The notes beneath the pieces are model-generated. The model made no database searches and was not told where the DNA came from. It saw only the letters and a list, made by a program, of their open reading frames with translations. A program made the position numbers and the translations under genes. Shown here in pieces: positions 14,780 to 28,500 of a stretch of 64,000 nucleotides of DNA (position 1 is the first letter of the stretch; every line of letters starts with the position of its first letter). The stretch spans positions 74,324,806 to 74,388,805 of the forward strand of contig OY282608.1 in the NCBI GenBank assembly GCA_958298945.1, written 5' to 3'. This stretch comes from Atherix ibis. Lineage: Eukaryota; Arthropoda; Insecta; Diptera; Athericidae.

Positions 14780-17130
14780 AACAAATCAACAAACCAACAA
14801 ACCAAAAAACCAACAAACCAACAAACCAACAAACCAACAAACCAACAAACCAACAAACCAACAAACCAACAAACCAACAAACCAACAAACCAACAAGCCA
14901 ACAAACCATCAAGCCAACAAACGAACAAACCAACAAACCAATAAACCAACAAACCAACAAACCAACAAACCAACAAACCAACAAACAAACAATCAAACAA
15001 ACAAACAAACCAACAAACCAACAAACCAAGAAACCAATAAACCAACAAACCAACAAACCAACAAACCAACAACCCAACAAACCAACAAACCAACAAATCA
15101 ACAAACCAACATACCAACAAACCAACAAACCAACAAACCAACAAACCAACAAACCAACAAACCAACAAACCAACAAACCAACAAACCAACAAACCAAGTA
15201 ACCAACAAACCAACAAACGAACAAACCAACAAACAAACAAACCAACAAACGAACAAACCAACAAACGAACAAAACAACAAACCAACAAACCAACAAACCA
15301 ACAAACCAACATACTAACAAACGAACAAACCAACAAACCAACAAACCAACAAACCAACAAACCAACAAACCAACAAACCAACAAACCAACAAACCAATAA
15401 ACCAACAAACCCACAAACCAACAAACCAATAAACAAGCAAACCAACAAACCAACAAACCAACAAGCCAACAAGCCAACAAGCCAACAAATGAACAAACCA
15501 ACAAACGAACAATCCAACAAACAAACAAACCAACATACCAACAAACGAACAATCCATGAAACCAACAAACGAACAAACAAACAAACCAACAAACAAACAA
15601 ACCAATAAACCAACAAACCAACAAACCAACAAACCAACAAACCAACAAACCAACAAGCCAACAAACCAACAAACCAACAAACAAATAAGTCAAGAAACCA
15701 ACAAACCAACAAACCAACAAACCAACAAACCAACAAACCAACAAACCAACAAACCAACAAACCAAAAAACGAACAAACCAACAAACCAACAAACCAACAA
15801 ACCAACAAACCAATAAACCAACAAACCAACAAACCAACAAACCAACAAACCAACAAACCAACAAACCAACAAACCAACAAACCAACAAACCAACAAACCA
15901 ATAAACCAACAAACCAACAAACCAACAAACCAACAAACCAACAAACCAACAAACCAACAAACCAACAAACCAACAAACCAACAAACCAACAAACCAACAA
16001 ACCAACAAATCAACAAACCAACAAACCAAAAAACCAACAAACCAACAAACCAACAAGCCAACAAACCATCAAGCCAACAAACGAACAAACCAACAAACCA
16101 ATAAACCAACAAACCAACAAACCAACAAACCAACAAACCAACAAACAAACAATCAAACAAACAAACAAACCAACAAACCAACAAACCAAGAAACCAATAA
16201 ACCAACAAACCAACAAACCAACAAACCAACAACCCAACAAACCAACAAACCAACAAATCAACAAACCAACATACCAACAAACCAACAAACCAACAAACCA
16301 ACAAACCAACAAACCAACAAACCAACAAACCAACAAACCAACAAACCAACAAACCAACAAACCAACAAACCAAGTAACCAACAAACCAACAAACGAACAA
16401 ACCAACAAACAAACAAACCAACAAACGAACAAACCAACAAACGAACAAAACAACAAACCAACAAACCAACAAACCAACAAACCAACATACTAACAAACGA
16501 ACAAACCAACAAACCAACAAACCAACAAACCAACAAACCAACAAACCAACAAACCAACAAACCAACAAACCAACAAACCAACAAACCCACAAACCAACAA
16601 ACCAATAAACAAGCAAACCAACAAACCAACAAACCAACAAGCCAACAAGCCAACAAGCCAACAAATGAACAAACCAACAAACGAACAATCCAACAAACAA
16701 ACAAACCAACATACCAACAAACGAACAATCCATGAAACCAACAAACGAACAAACAAACAAACCAACAAACAAACAAACCAATAAACCAACAAACCAACAA
16801 ACCAACAAACCAACAAACCAACAAACCAACAAGCCAACAAACCAACAAACCAACAAACAAATAAGTCAAGAAACCAACAAACCAACAAACCAACAAACCA
16901 ACAAACCAACAAACCAACAAACCAACAAACCAACAAACCAAAAAACGAACAAACCAACAAACCAACAAACCAACAAACCAACAAACCAATAAACCAACAA
17001 ACCAACAAACCAACAAACCAACAAACCAACAAACCAACAAACCAACAAACCAACAAACCAACAAACCAATAAACCAACAAACCAACAAACCAACAAACCA
17101 ACAAACCAACAAACCAACAAACCAACAAAC
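14780..17130. repeat. Tandem duplication with period 1,160-1,176 bp
   Basis: Copy 1 is about 14.78-15.95 kb and copy 2 about 16.0-17.13 kb. Matching landmarks are CATACTAAC at 15310 and 16486 (1176), the ATG unit at 15556 and 16732 (1176), ATCAAGCC near 14901 and 16061 (1160), and AATCAAAC at 14991 and 16151 (1160). The 16-base difference equals two octamers, so the copies differ by whole-unit gain or loss. The frames starting at 15556 and 16732 encode identical 86-residue repeat peptides, which confirms base-level identity there. Confidence 0.8.
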
Positions 17131-17149
17131 CAACAAACCAACAAACCAA

Positions 17150-19440
17150 CAAACCAACAAACGAACAAACCAACAAACAAACAAACCAACAAACGAACAA
17201 ACCAACAAACGAACAAAACAACAAACCAACAAACCAACAAACCAACATACTAACAAACGAACAAACCAACAAACCAACAAACCAACAAACCAACAAACCA
17301 ACAAACCAACAAACCAACAAACCAACAAACCCACAAACCAACAAACCAACAAACCAACAAACCAATAAACAAACAAACCAACAAACCAACAAGTCAACAA
17401 GCCAACAAACCAACAAGCCAACAAACGAACAAACCAACAAACAAACAATCCAACAAACAAACAAACCAACATACCAACAAACGAACAATCCATGAAACCA
17501 ACAAACGAACAAACAAACAAACCAACAGTCCAAAAAACAATCAAGCCAACAAACCAACAAACCAACAAACCAACAAACCAACAAACCAACAAACCAACAA
17601 ACCAACAAACCAACAAACCAACAAGCCAACAAACCAACAAACCAACAAACAAATAAGTCAAGAAACCAACAAACCAACAAACCAACAAACCAACAAACCA
17701 ACAAACCAACAAACCAACAAACCAAAAAACGAACAAACCAACAAACCAACAAACCAACAAACCAACAAACCAATAAACCAACAAACCAACCAACCAACAA
17801 ACCAACAAACCAACAAACCAACAAACCAACAAACCAACAAACCAACAAACCAACAAACCAACAAACCAACAAACCAACAAACCAACAAATCAACAAACCA
17901 ACAAACCAAAAAACCAACAAACCAACAAACCAACAAGCCAACAAACCATCAAGCCAACAAACGAACAAACCAACAAACCAATAAACCAACAAACCAACAA
18001 ACCAACAAACCAACAAACCAACAAACAAACAATCAAACAAACAAACAAACCAACAAACCAACAAACCAAGAAACCATTAAACCAACAAACCAACAAACCA
18101 ACAAACCAACAACCCAACAAACCAACAAACCAACAAATCAACAAACCAACATACCAACAAACCAACAAACCAACAAACCAACAAACCAACAAACCAACAA
18201 ACCAACAAACCAACAAACCAACAAACCAAGTAACCAACAAACCAACAAACGAACAAACCAACAAACAAACAAACCAACAAACGAACAAACCAACAAACGA
18301 ACAAAACAACAAACCAACAAACCAACAAACCAACAAACCAACATACTAACAAACGAACAAACCAACAAACCAACAAACCAACAAACCAACAAACCAACAA
18401 ACCAACAAACCAACAAACCAACAAACCAACAAACCAACAAACCAACAAACCCACAAACCAACAAACCAACAAACCAATAAACAAACAAACCAACAAACCA
18501 ACAAACCAACAAGCCAATAAGCCAACAAGCCAACAAATGAACAAACCAACAAACGAACAATCCAACAAACAAACAAACCAACATACCAACAAACGAACAA
18601 TCCATGAAACCAACAAACGAACAAACAAACAAACCAACAAACCAACAAACAAACAAACCAATAAACCAACAAACCAACAAACCAACAAACCAACAAACCA
18701 ACAAACCAACAAGCCAACAAACCAACAAACCAACAAACAAATAAGTCAAGAAACCAACAAACCAACAAACCAACAAACCAACAAACCAAGAAACCAACAA
18801 ACCAAAAAACGAACAAACCAACAAACCAACAAACCAACAAACCAACAAACCAATAAACCAACAAACCAACAAACCAACAAACCAACAAACCAACAAACCA
18901 ACAAACCAACAAACCAATAAACCAACAAACCAACAAACTAACAAACCAACAAACCAACAAACCAACAAACCAAAAAACCAACAAACCAACAAACCAACAA
19001 GCCAACAAACCATCAAGCCAACAAACGAACAAACCAACAAACCAACAAACCAACAATACAACAAACCAAAAAACCAATAAACCAACAAACCAACAAACCA
19101 ACAAACCAACAAACCAACAAACCAACAAACCAACAAGCCAACAAACCAACAAGCCAACAAACGAACAAACCAACAAGCCAACAAACCAACAAACCAACAA
19201 ACCAAAAAACCAACGAACCAACAAACCAACAAACCAACAAACCAACAAACCAACAAACCAACAAACCAACAAACCAACAAGACAACAAACCAAAAAACCA
19301 ACAAGCCAACAAACCAACAAGCCAACAAACCAACAAACCAACAAACCAACAAACCAACAAGACAACAAACCAAAAAACCAACAAACCAACACACCAACAA
19401 TCCAACAAATTAACAAGCCAACAAACCAATAAGCCAACAA
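17150..19440. repeat. Copy 1 of a roughly 3.09 kb tandem duplication
   Basis: This pairs with about 20240-22560. Shared landmarks include the AACAGTCC plus AAAACAATC series (ATG at 17492 and 20579, offset 3087), the next ATG unit (18604 and 21699, offset 3095), an AACAATAC unit (about 19054 and 22173, offset 3119) and AAATTAAC (about 19407 and 22527, offset 3120). The offset grows left to right in steps of whole octamers, apart from the one-base loss near 20453. Confidence 0.75.
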
Positions 19441-20239
19441 ACCAACAAACCAACGAACCAACAAACCAACAAACCAACAAGCCAACGAACCAACAAACCA
19501 ACAAACCAACAAACCAACAAACCAACAAACCAACAAACCAACAAACCAACAAGACAACAAACCAAAAAACCAACAAGCCAACAAACCAACAAGCCAACAA
19601 ACCAACAAACCAACAAACCAACAAACCAACAAACCAACAAACCAATAAACCAACAAACCAACAAACTAACAAACCAACAAACCAACAAACCAACAAACCA
19701 ACGAACCAACAAACCAACAAACCAACAAACAAACAAACAAACAAACCAACAAACCAAACAACCAACAAACCAACAAACCAACAAGCCAACAAACCAACAA
19801 GCCAACAAACGAACAAACCAACAAGCCAACAAACCAACAATCCAACAAACGAACATACCAACAAGCCAACAAACCAACAAACCAACAAACCAATAAACCA
19901 ACAAACCAACCAACCAACAAACCAACAAACCAACAAACCAACAAACCAACAAACCAACAAACCAACAAACCAACAAACCAACAAACCAACAAATCAACAA
20001 ACCAACAAACCAAAAAACCAACAAACCAACAAACCAACAAGCCAACAAACCATCAAGCCAACAAACGAACAAACCAACAAACCAATAAACCAACAAACCA
20101 ACAAACCAACAAACCAACAAACCAACAAACCAACAAACAAACAATCAAACAAACAAACAAACCAACAAACCAACAAACCAACAAACCAACAAACCAACAA
20201 ACCAACAAACCAACAAACCAACAAACCAACAAACCAACA

Positions 20240-22560
20240 AACCAACAAACGAACAAACGAACAAACAAACAAACCAACAAACGAACAAACCAACAAACGA
20301 ACAAAACAACAAACCAACAAACCAACAAACCAACATACTAACAAACGAACAAACCAACAAACCAACAAACCAACAAACCAACAAACCAACAAACCAACAA
20401 ACCAACAAACCAACAAACCCACAAACCAACAAACCAACAAACCAACAAACCAATAACAAACAAACCAACAAACCAACAAGTCAACAAGCCAACAAACCAA
20501 CAAGCCAACAAACGAACAAACCAACAAACAAACAATCCAACAAACAAACAAACCAACATACCAACAAACGTACAATCCATGAAACCAACAAACGAACAAA
20601 CAAACAAACCAACAGTCCAAAAAACAATCAAGCCAACAAACCAACAAACCAACAAACCAACAAACCAATAAATTAACAAACCAATAAACCAACAAACCAA
20701 CAAACCAACAAGCCAACAAACCAACAAACCAACAAACAAATAAGTCAAGAAACCAACAAACCAACAAACCAACAAACCAACAAACCAACAAACCAACAAA
20801 CCAACAAACCAAAAAACGAACAAACCAACAAACCAACAAACCAACAAACCAACAAACCAATAAACCAACAAACCAACCAACCAACAAACCAACAAACCAA
20901 CAAACCAACAAACCAACAAACCAACAAACCAACAAACCAACAAACCAACAAACCAACAAACCAACAAACCAACAAATCAACAAACCAACAAACCAAAAAA
21001 CCAACAAACCAACAAACCAACAAGCCAACAAACCATCAAGCCAACAAACGAACAAACCAACAAACCAATAAACCAACAAACCAACAAACCAACAAACCAA
21101 CAAACCAACAAACAAACAATCAAACAAACAAACAAACCAACAAACCAACAAACCAAGAAACCAATAAACCAACAAACCAACAAACCAACAAACCAACAAC
21201 CCAACAAACCAACAAACCAACAAATCAACAAACCAACATACCAACAAACCAACAAACCAACAAACCAACAAACCAACAAACCAACAAACCAACAAACCAA
21301 CAAACCAACAAACCAAGTAACCAACAAACCAACAAACGAACAAACCAACAAACAAACAAACCAACAAACGAACAAACCAACAAACGAACAAAACAACAAA
21401 CCAACAAACCAACAAACCAACAAACCAACATACTAACAAACGAACAAACCAACAAACCAACAAACCAACAAACCAACAAACCAACAAACCAACAAACCAA
21501 CAAACCAACAAACCAACAAACCAACAAACCAACAAACCAACAAACCCACAAACCAACAAACCAACAAACCAATAAACAAACAAACCAACAAACCAACAAA
21601 CCAACAAGCCAATAAGCCAACAAGCCAACAAATGAACAAACCAACAAACGAACAATCCAACAAACAAACAAACCAACATACCAACAAACGAACAATCCAT
21701 GAAACCAACAAACGAACAAACAAACAAACCAACAAACCAACAAACAAACAAACCAATAAACCAACAAACCAACAAACCAACAAACCAACAAACCAACAAA
21801 CCAACAAGCCAACAAACCAACAAACCAACAAACAAATAAGTCAAGAAACCAACAAACCAACAAACCAACAAACCAACAAACCAACAAACCAACAAACCAA
21901 CAAACCAAAAAACGAACAAACCAACAAACCAACAAACCAACAAACCAACAAACCAATAAACCAACAAACCAACAAACCAACAAACCAACAAACCAACAAA
22001 CCAACAAACCAACAAACCAACAAACCAACAAACCAATAAACCAACAAACCAACAAACTAACAAACCAACAAACCAACAAACCAACAAACCAAAAAACCAA
22101 CAAACCAACAAACCAACAAGCCAACAAACCATCAAGCCAACAAACGAACAAACCAACAAACCAACAAACCAACAATACAACAAACCAAAAAACCAATAAA
22201 CCAACAAACCAACAAACCAACAAACCAACAAACCAACAAACCAACAAACCAACAAGCCAACAAACCAACAAGCCAACAAACGAACAAACCAACAAGCCAA
22301 CAAACCAACAAACCAACAAACCAAAAAACCAACGAACCAACAAACCAACAAACCAACAAACCAACAAACCAACAAACCAACAAACCAACAAACCAACAAG
22401 ACAACAAACCAAAAAACCAACAAGCCAACAAACCAACAAGCCAACAAACCAACAAACCAACAAACCAACAAAACAACAAGCCAACAAACCAAAAAACCAA
22501 CAAACCAACACACCAACAATCCAACAAATTAACAAGCCAACAAACCAATAAGCCAACAAA
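20240..22560. repeat. Copy 2 of the roughly 3.09 kb tandem duplication
   Basis: The same barcode order as copy 1 at 17150-19440 is seen, with offsets of 3087-3120. Private changes are a unique ACGT/GTAC unit at 20568-20573, where copy 1 has the usual ACGAAC, and the one-base loss at about 20453. Private changes of this kind date the duplication before those mutations. Confidence 0.75.
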
Positions 22561-22619
22561 CGAACAAACCAACAAGCCAACAAACCAACAAACCAACGAA
22601 CCAACAAACCAACAAACCA

Positions 22620-25587
22620 ACAAACAAACAAACAAACAAACCAACAAACCAAACAACCAACAAACCAACAAACCAACAAGCCAACAAACCAACAAGCCAA
22701 CAAACGAACAAACCAACAAGCCAACAAACCAACAATCCAACAAACGAACATACCAACAAGCCAACAAACCAACAAACCAACAAACCAATAAACCAACAAA
22801 CCAACCAACCAACAAACCAACAAACCAACAAACCAACAAACCAACAAACCAACAAACCAACAAACCAACAAACCAACAAAACAACAAATCAACAAACCAA
22901 CAAACCAAAAAACCAACAAACCAACAAACCAACAAGCCAACAAACCATCAAGCCAACAAACGAACAAACCAACAAACCAATAAACCAACAAACCAACAAA
23001 CCAACAAACCAACAAACCAACAAACAAACAATCAAACAAACAAACAAACCAACAAACCAACAAACCAAGAAACCAATAAACCAACAAACCAACAAATCAA
23101 CAAACCAACAACCCAACAAACCAACAAACCAACAAATCAACAAACCAACATACCAACAAACCAACAAACCAACAAACCAACAAACCAACAAACCAACAAA
23201 CCAACAAACCAACAAACCAACAAACCAAGTAACCAACAAACCAACAAACGAACAAACCAACAAACAAACAAACCAACAAACGAACAAACCAACAAACGAA
23301 CAAAACAACAAACCAACAAACCAACAAACCAACAAACCAACATACTAACAAACGAACAAACCAACAAACCAACAAACCAACAAACCAACAAACCAACAAA
23401 CCAACAAACCAACAAACCAACAAACCAACAAACCAACAAACCAACAAACCAACAAACCAACAAACCCACAAACCAACAAACCAACAAACCAACAAACCAA
23501 TAAACAAGCAAACCAACAAACCAACAAACCAACAAGCCAACAAGCCAACAAATGAACAAACCAACAAACGAACAATCCAACAAACAAACAAACCAACATA
23601 CCAACAAACGAACAATCCATGAAACCAACAAACGAACAAACAAACAAACCAACAAACCAACAAACAAACAAACCAATAAACCAACAAACCAACAAACCAA
23701 CAAACCAACAAACCAACAAACCAACAAGCCAACAAACCAACAAACCAACAAGCAAATAAGTCAAGAAACCAACAAACCAACAAACCAACAAACCAACAAA
23801 CCAACAAACCAACAAACCAACAAACCAACAAACCAACAAACCAAAAAACGAACAAACCAACAAACCAACAAACCAACAAACCAATAAACCAACAAACCAA
23901 CAAACCAACAAACCAACAAACCAACAAACCAACAAACCAACAAACCAACAAACCAACAAACCAACAAACCAATAAACCAACAAACCAACAAACCAACAAA
24001 CCAACAAACCAACAAACCAACAAACCAACAAACCAACAAACCAACAAACCAACAAACCAACAAACCAACAAACGAACAAACCAACAAACAAACAAACCAA
24101 CAAACGAACAAACGAACAAACCAACAAACGAACAAAACAACAAACCAACAAACCAACAAACCAACATACTAACAAACGAACAAACCAACAAACCAACAAA
24201 CCAACAAACCAACAAACCAACAAACCAACAAACCAACAAACCAACAAACCCACAAACCAACAAACCAACAAACCAACAAACCAATAAACAAACAAACCAA
24301 CAAACCAACAAGCCAACAAGCCAACAAACCAACAAGCCAACAAACGAACAAACCAACAAACAAACAATCCAACAAACAAACAAACCAACATACCAACAAA
24401 CGAACAATCCATGAAACCAACAAACGAACAAACAAACAAACCAACAGTCCAACAAACAAACAAGCCAACAAACCAACAAACCAACAAACCAACAAACCAA
24501 CAAACCAACAAACCAACAAGCCAACAAACCAACAAACCAACAAACAAATAAGTCAAGAAACCAACAAACCAACAAACCAACAAACCAACAAACCAACAAA
24601 CCAACAAACCAACAAACCAAAAAACGAACAAACCAACAAACCAACAAACCAACAAACCAACAAACCAATAAACCAACAAACCAACCAACCAACAAACCAA
24701 CAAACCAACAAACCAACAAACCAACAAACCAACAAACCAACAAACCAACAAACCAACAAACCAACAAAACAACAAATCAACAAACCAACAAACCAAAAAA
24801 CCAACAAACCAACAAACCAACAAGCCAACAAACCATCAAGCCAACAAACGAACAAACCAACAAACCAAAAAACCAACAAACCAACAAACCAACAAACCAA
24901 CAAACCAACAAACAAACAATCAAACAAACAAACAAACACACAAAACAAAAAACCAAGAAACCAATAAACCAACAAACCAACAAACCAACAAACCAACAAC
25001 CCAACAAACCAACAAACCAACAAATCAACAAACCAACATACCAACAAACCAACAAACCAACAAACCAACAAACCAACAAACCAACAAACCAACAAACCAA
25101 CAAACCAACAAACCAACAAACCAAGTAACCAACAAACCAACAAACGAACAAACCAACAAACAAACAAACCAACAAACGAACAAACCAACAAACGAACAAA
25201 ACAACAAACCAACAAACCAACAAACCAACAAACCAACATACTAACAAACGAACAAACCAACAAACCAACAAACCAACAAACAAACAAACCAACAAACCAA
25301 CAAACCAACAAACCAACAAACCAACAAACCAACAAACCAACAAACCAACAAACCAACAAACCCACAAACCAACAAACCAACAAACCAATAAACAAACAAA
25401 CCAACAAACCAACAAACCAACAAGCCAACAAGCCAACAAGCCAACAAACGAACAAACCAACAAACCAACAAACCAACAAACCAACAAACCAAAAAACGAA
25501 CAAACCAACAAACCAACAAACCAACAAACCAATAAACAAACAAACCAACAAACCAACAAACCAACAAGCCAACAAGCCAACAAGCCA
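22620..25587. repeat. Copy 1 of a 2.96 kb tandem duplication
   Basis: This pairs directly with 25588-28500. Offsets are 2968 for CCAAACAACC (about 22649 and 25617) and for an AACAAATC unit (23093 and 26061), 2952 for one ATG unit (23619 and 26571), and 2960 for the other ATG unit (24411 and 27371). The offset is also 2960 for the unusual AAACACACAAAAC stretch (about 24934 and 27894) and the AAAAAACGAA unit (25491 and 28451). Differences of 8 and 16 mean whole-unit gains and losses. Confidence 0.85.
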
Positions 25588-28500
25588 ACAAACAAACAAA
25601 CAAACAAACCAACAAACCAAACAACCAACAAACCAACAAACCAACAAGCCAACAAACCAACAAGCCAACAAACGAACAAACCAACAAGCCAACAAACCAA
25701 CAATCCAACAAACGAACATACCAACAAGCCAACAAACCAACAAACCAACAAACCAATAAACCAACAAACCAACCAACCAACAAACCAACAAACCAACAAA
25801 CCAACAAACCAACAAACCAACAAACCAACAAACCAACAAACCAACAAAACAACAAATCAACAAACCAACAAACCAAAAAACCAACAAACCAACAAACCAA
25901 CAAGCCAACAAACCATCAAGCCAACAAACGAACAAACCAACAAACCAATAAACCAACAAACCAACAAACCAACAAACCAACAAACCAACAAACAAACAAT
26001 CAAACAAACAAACAAACCAACAAACCAACAAACCAAGAAACCAATAAACCAACAAACCAACAAATCAACAAACCAACAACCCAACAAACCAACAAACCAA
26101 CAAATCAACAAACCAACATACCAACAAACCAACAAACCAACAAACCAACAAACCAACAAACCAACAAACCAACAAACCAACAAACCAAGTAACCAACAAA
26201 CCAACAAACGAACAAACCAACAAACAAACAAACCAACAAACGAACAAACCAACAAACGAACAAAACAACAAACCAACAAACCAACAAACCAACAAACCAA
26301 CATACTAACAAACGAACAAACCAACAAACCAACAAACCAACAAACCAACAAACCAACAAACCAACAAACCAACAAACCAACAAACCAACAAACCAACAAA
26401 CCAACAAAATAACAAACCCACAAACCAACAAACCAACAAACCAACAAACCAATAAACAAGCAAACCAACAAACCAACAAACCAACAAGCCAACAAGCCAA
26501 CAAATGAACAAACCAACAAACGAACAATCCAACAAACAAACAAACCAACATACCAACAAACGAACAATCCATGAAACCAACAAACGAACAAACAAACAAA
26601 CCAACAAACCAACAAACAAACAAACCAATAAACCAACAAACCAACAAACCAACAAACCAACAAACCAACAAACCAACAAGCCAACAAACCAACAAACCAA
26701 CAAACAAATAAGTCAAGAAACCAACAAACCAACAAACCAACAAACCAACAAACCAACAAACCAACAAACCAACAAACCAACAAACCAACAAACCAAAAAA
26801 CGAACAAACCAACAAACCAACAAACCAACAAACCAACAAACCAATAAACCAACAAACCAACAAATTAACAAACCAACAAACCAACAAACCAACAAACCAA
26901 CAAACCAACAAACCAACAAACCAACAAACCAATAAACCAACAAACCAACAAACCAACAAACCAACAAACCAACAAACCAACAAACCAACAAACCAACAAA
27001 CCAACAAACCAACAAACCAACAAACCAACAAACGAACAAACCAACAAACAAACAAACCAACAAACGAACAAACGAACAAACCAACAAACGAACAAAACAA
27101 CAAACCAACAAACCAACAAACCAACATACTAACAAACGAACAAACCAACAAACCAACAAACCAACAAACCAACAAACCAACAAACCAACAAACCAACAAA
27201 CCAACAAACCCACAAACCAACAAACCAACAAACCAACAAACCAATAAACAAACAAACCAACAAACCAACAAGCCAACAAGCCAACAAACCAACAAGCCAA
27301 CAAACGAACAAACCAACAAACAAACAATCCAACAAACAAACAAACCAACATACCAACAAACGAACAATCCATGAAACCAACAAACGAACAAACAAACAAA
27401 CCAACAGTCCAACAAACAAACAAGCCAACAAACCAACAAACCAACAAACCAACAAACCAACAAACCAACAAACCAACAAGCCAACAAACCAACAAACCAA
27501 CAAACAAATAAGTCAAGAAACCAACAAACCAACAAACCAACAAACCAACAAACCAACAAACCAACAAACCAACAAACCAAAAAACGAACAAACCAACAAA
27601 CCAACAAACCAACAAACCAACAAACCAATAAACCAACAAACCAACCAACCAACAAACCAACAAACCAACAAACCAACAAACCAACAAACCAACAAACCAA
27701 CAAACCAACAAACCAACAAACCAACAAAACAACAAATCAACAAACCAACAAACCAAAAAACCAACAAACCAACAAACCAACAAGCCAACAAACCATCAAG
27801 CCAACAAACGAACAAACCAACAAACCAAAAAACCAACAAACCAACAAACCAACAAACCAACAAACCAACAAACAAACAATCAAACAAACAAACAAACACA
27901 CAAAACAAAAAACCAAGAAACCAATAAACCAACAAACCAACAAACCAACAAACCAACAACCCAACAAACCAACAAACCAACAAATCAACAAACCAACATA
28001 CCAACAAACCAACAAACCAACAAACCAACAAACCAACAAACCAACAAACCAACAAACCAACAAACCAACAAACCAACAAACCAAGTAACCAACAAACCAA
28101 CAAACGAACAAACCAACAAACAAACAAACCAACAAACGAACAAACCAACAAACGAACAAAACAACAAACCAACAAACCAACAAACCAACAAACCAACATA
28201 CTAACAAACGAACAAACCAACAAACCAACAAACCAACAAACCAACAAACCAACAAACCAACAAACCAACAAACCAACAAACCAACAAACCAACAAACCAA
28301 CAAACCAACAAACCAACAAACCCACAAACCAACAAACCAACAAACCAATAAACAAACAAACCAACAAACCAACAAACCAACAAGCCAACAAGCCAACAAG
28401 CCAACAAACGAACAAACCAACAAACCAACAAACCAACAAACCAACAAACCAAAAAACGAACAAACCAACAAACCAACAAACCAACAAACCAACAAACCAA
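25588..28500. repeat. Copy 2 of the 2.96 kb tandem duplication
   Basis: It abuts copy 1. The two share even the odd AAACACACAAAAC stretch, which I found nowhere else. Copy 2 has private changes, such as an AAAATAAC unit near 26407 and an AAATTAAC unit near 26863. After about 28,500 the barcode departs from that of copy 1 after 25,540. Confidence 0.85.

Noticed and set aside
20560..20585. ACGT/GTAC motif as a regulatory site
   Set aside because: It is a single G-plus-T variant unit in one copy of the 3.09 kb duplication. An isolated 4-mer in satellite DNA carries no support for function.
24930..24960. Possible small insertion (AAACACACAAAAC stretch), also at 27894
   Set aside because: It is still made of A and C, keeps the 8-nt register and is explained by a few substitutions in adjacent units. 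There is no target-site duplication or foreign sequence.
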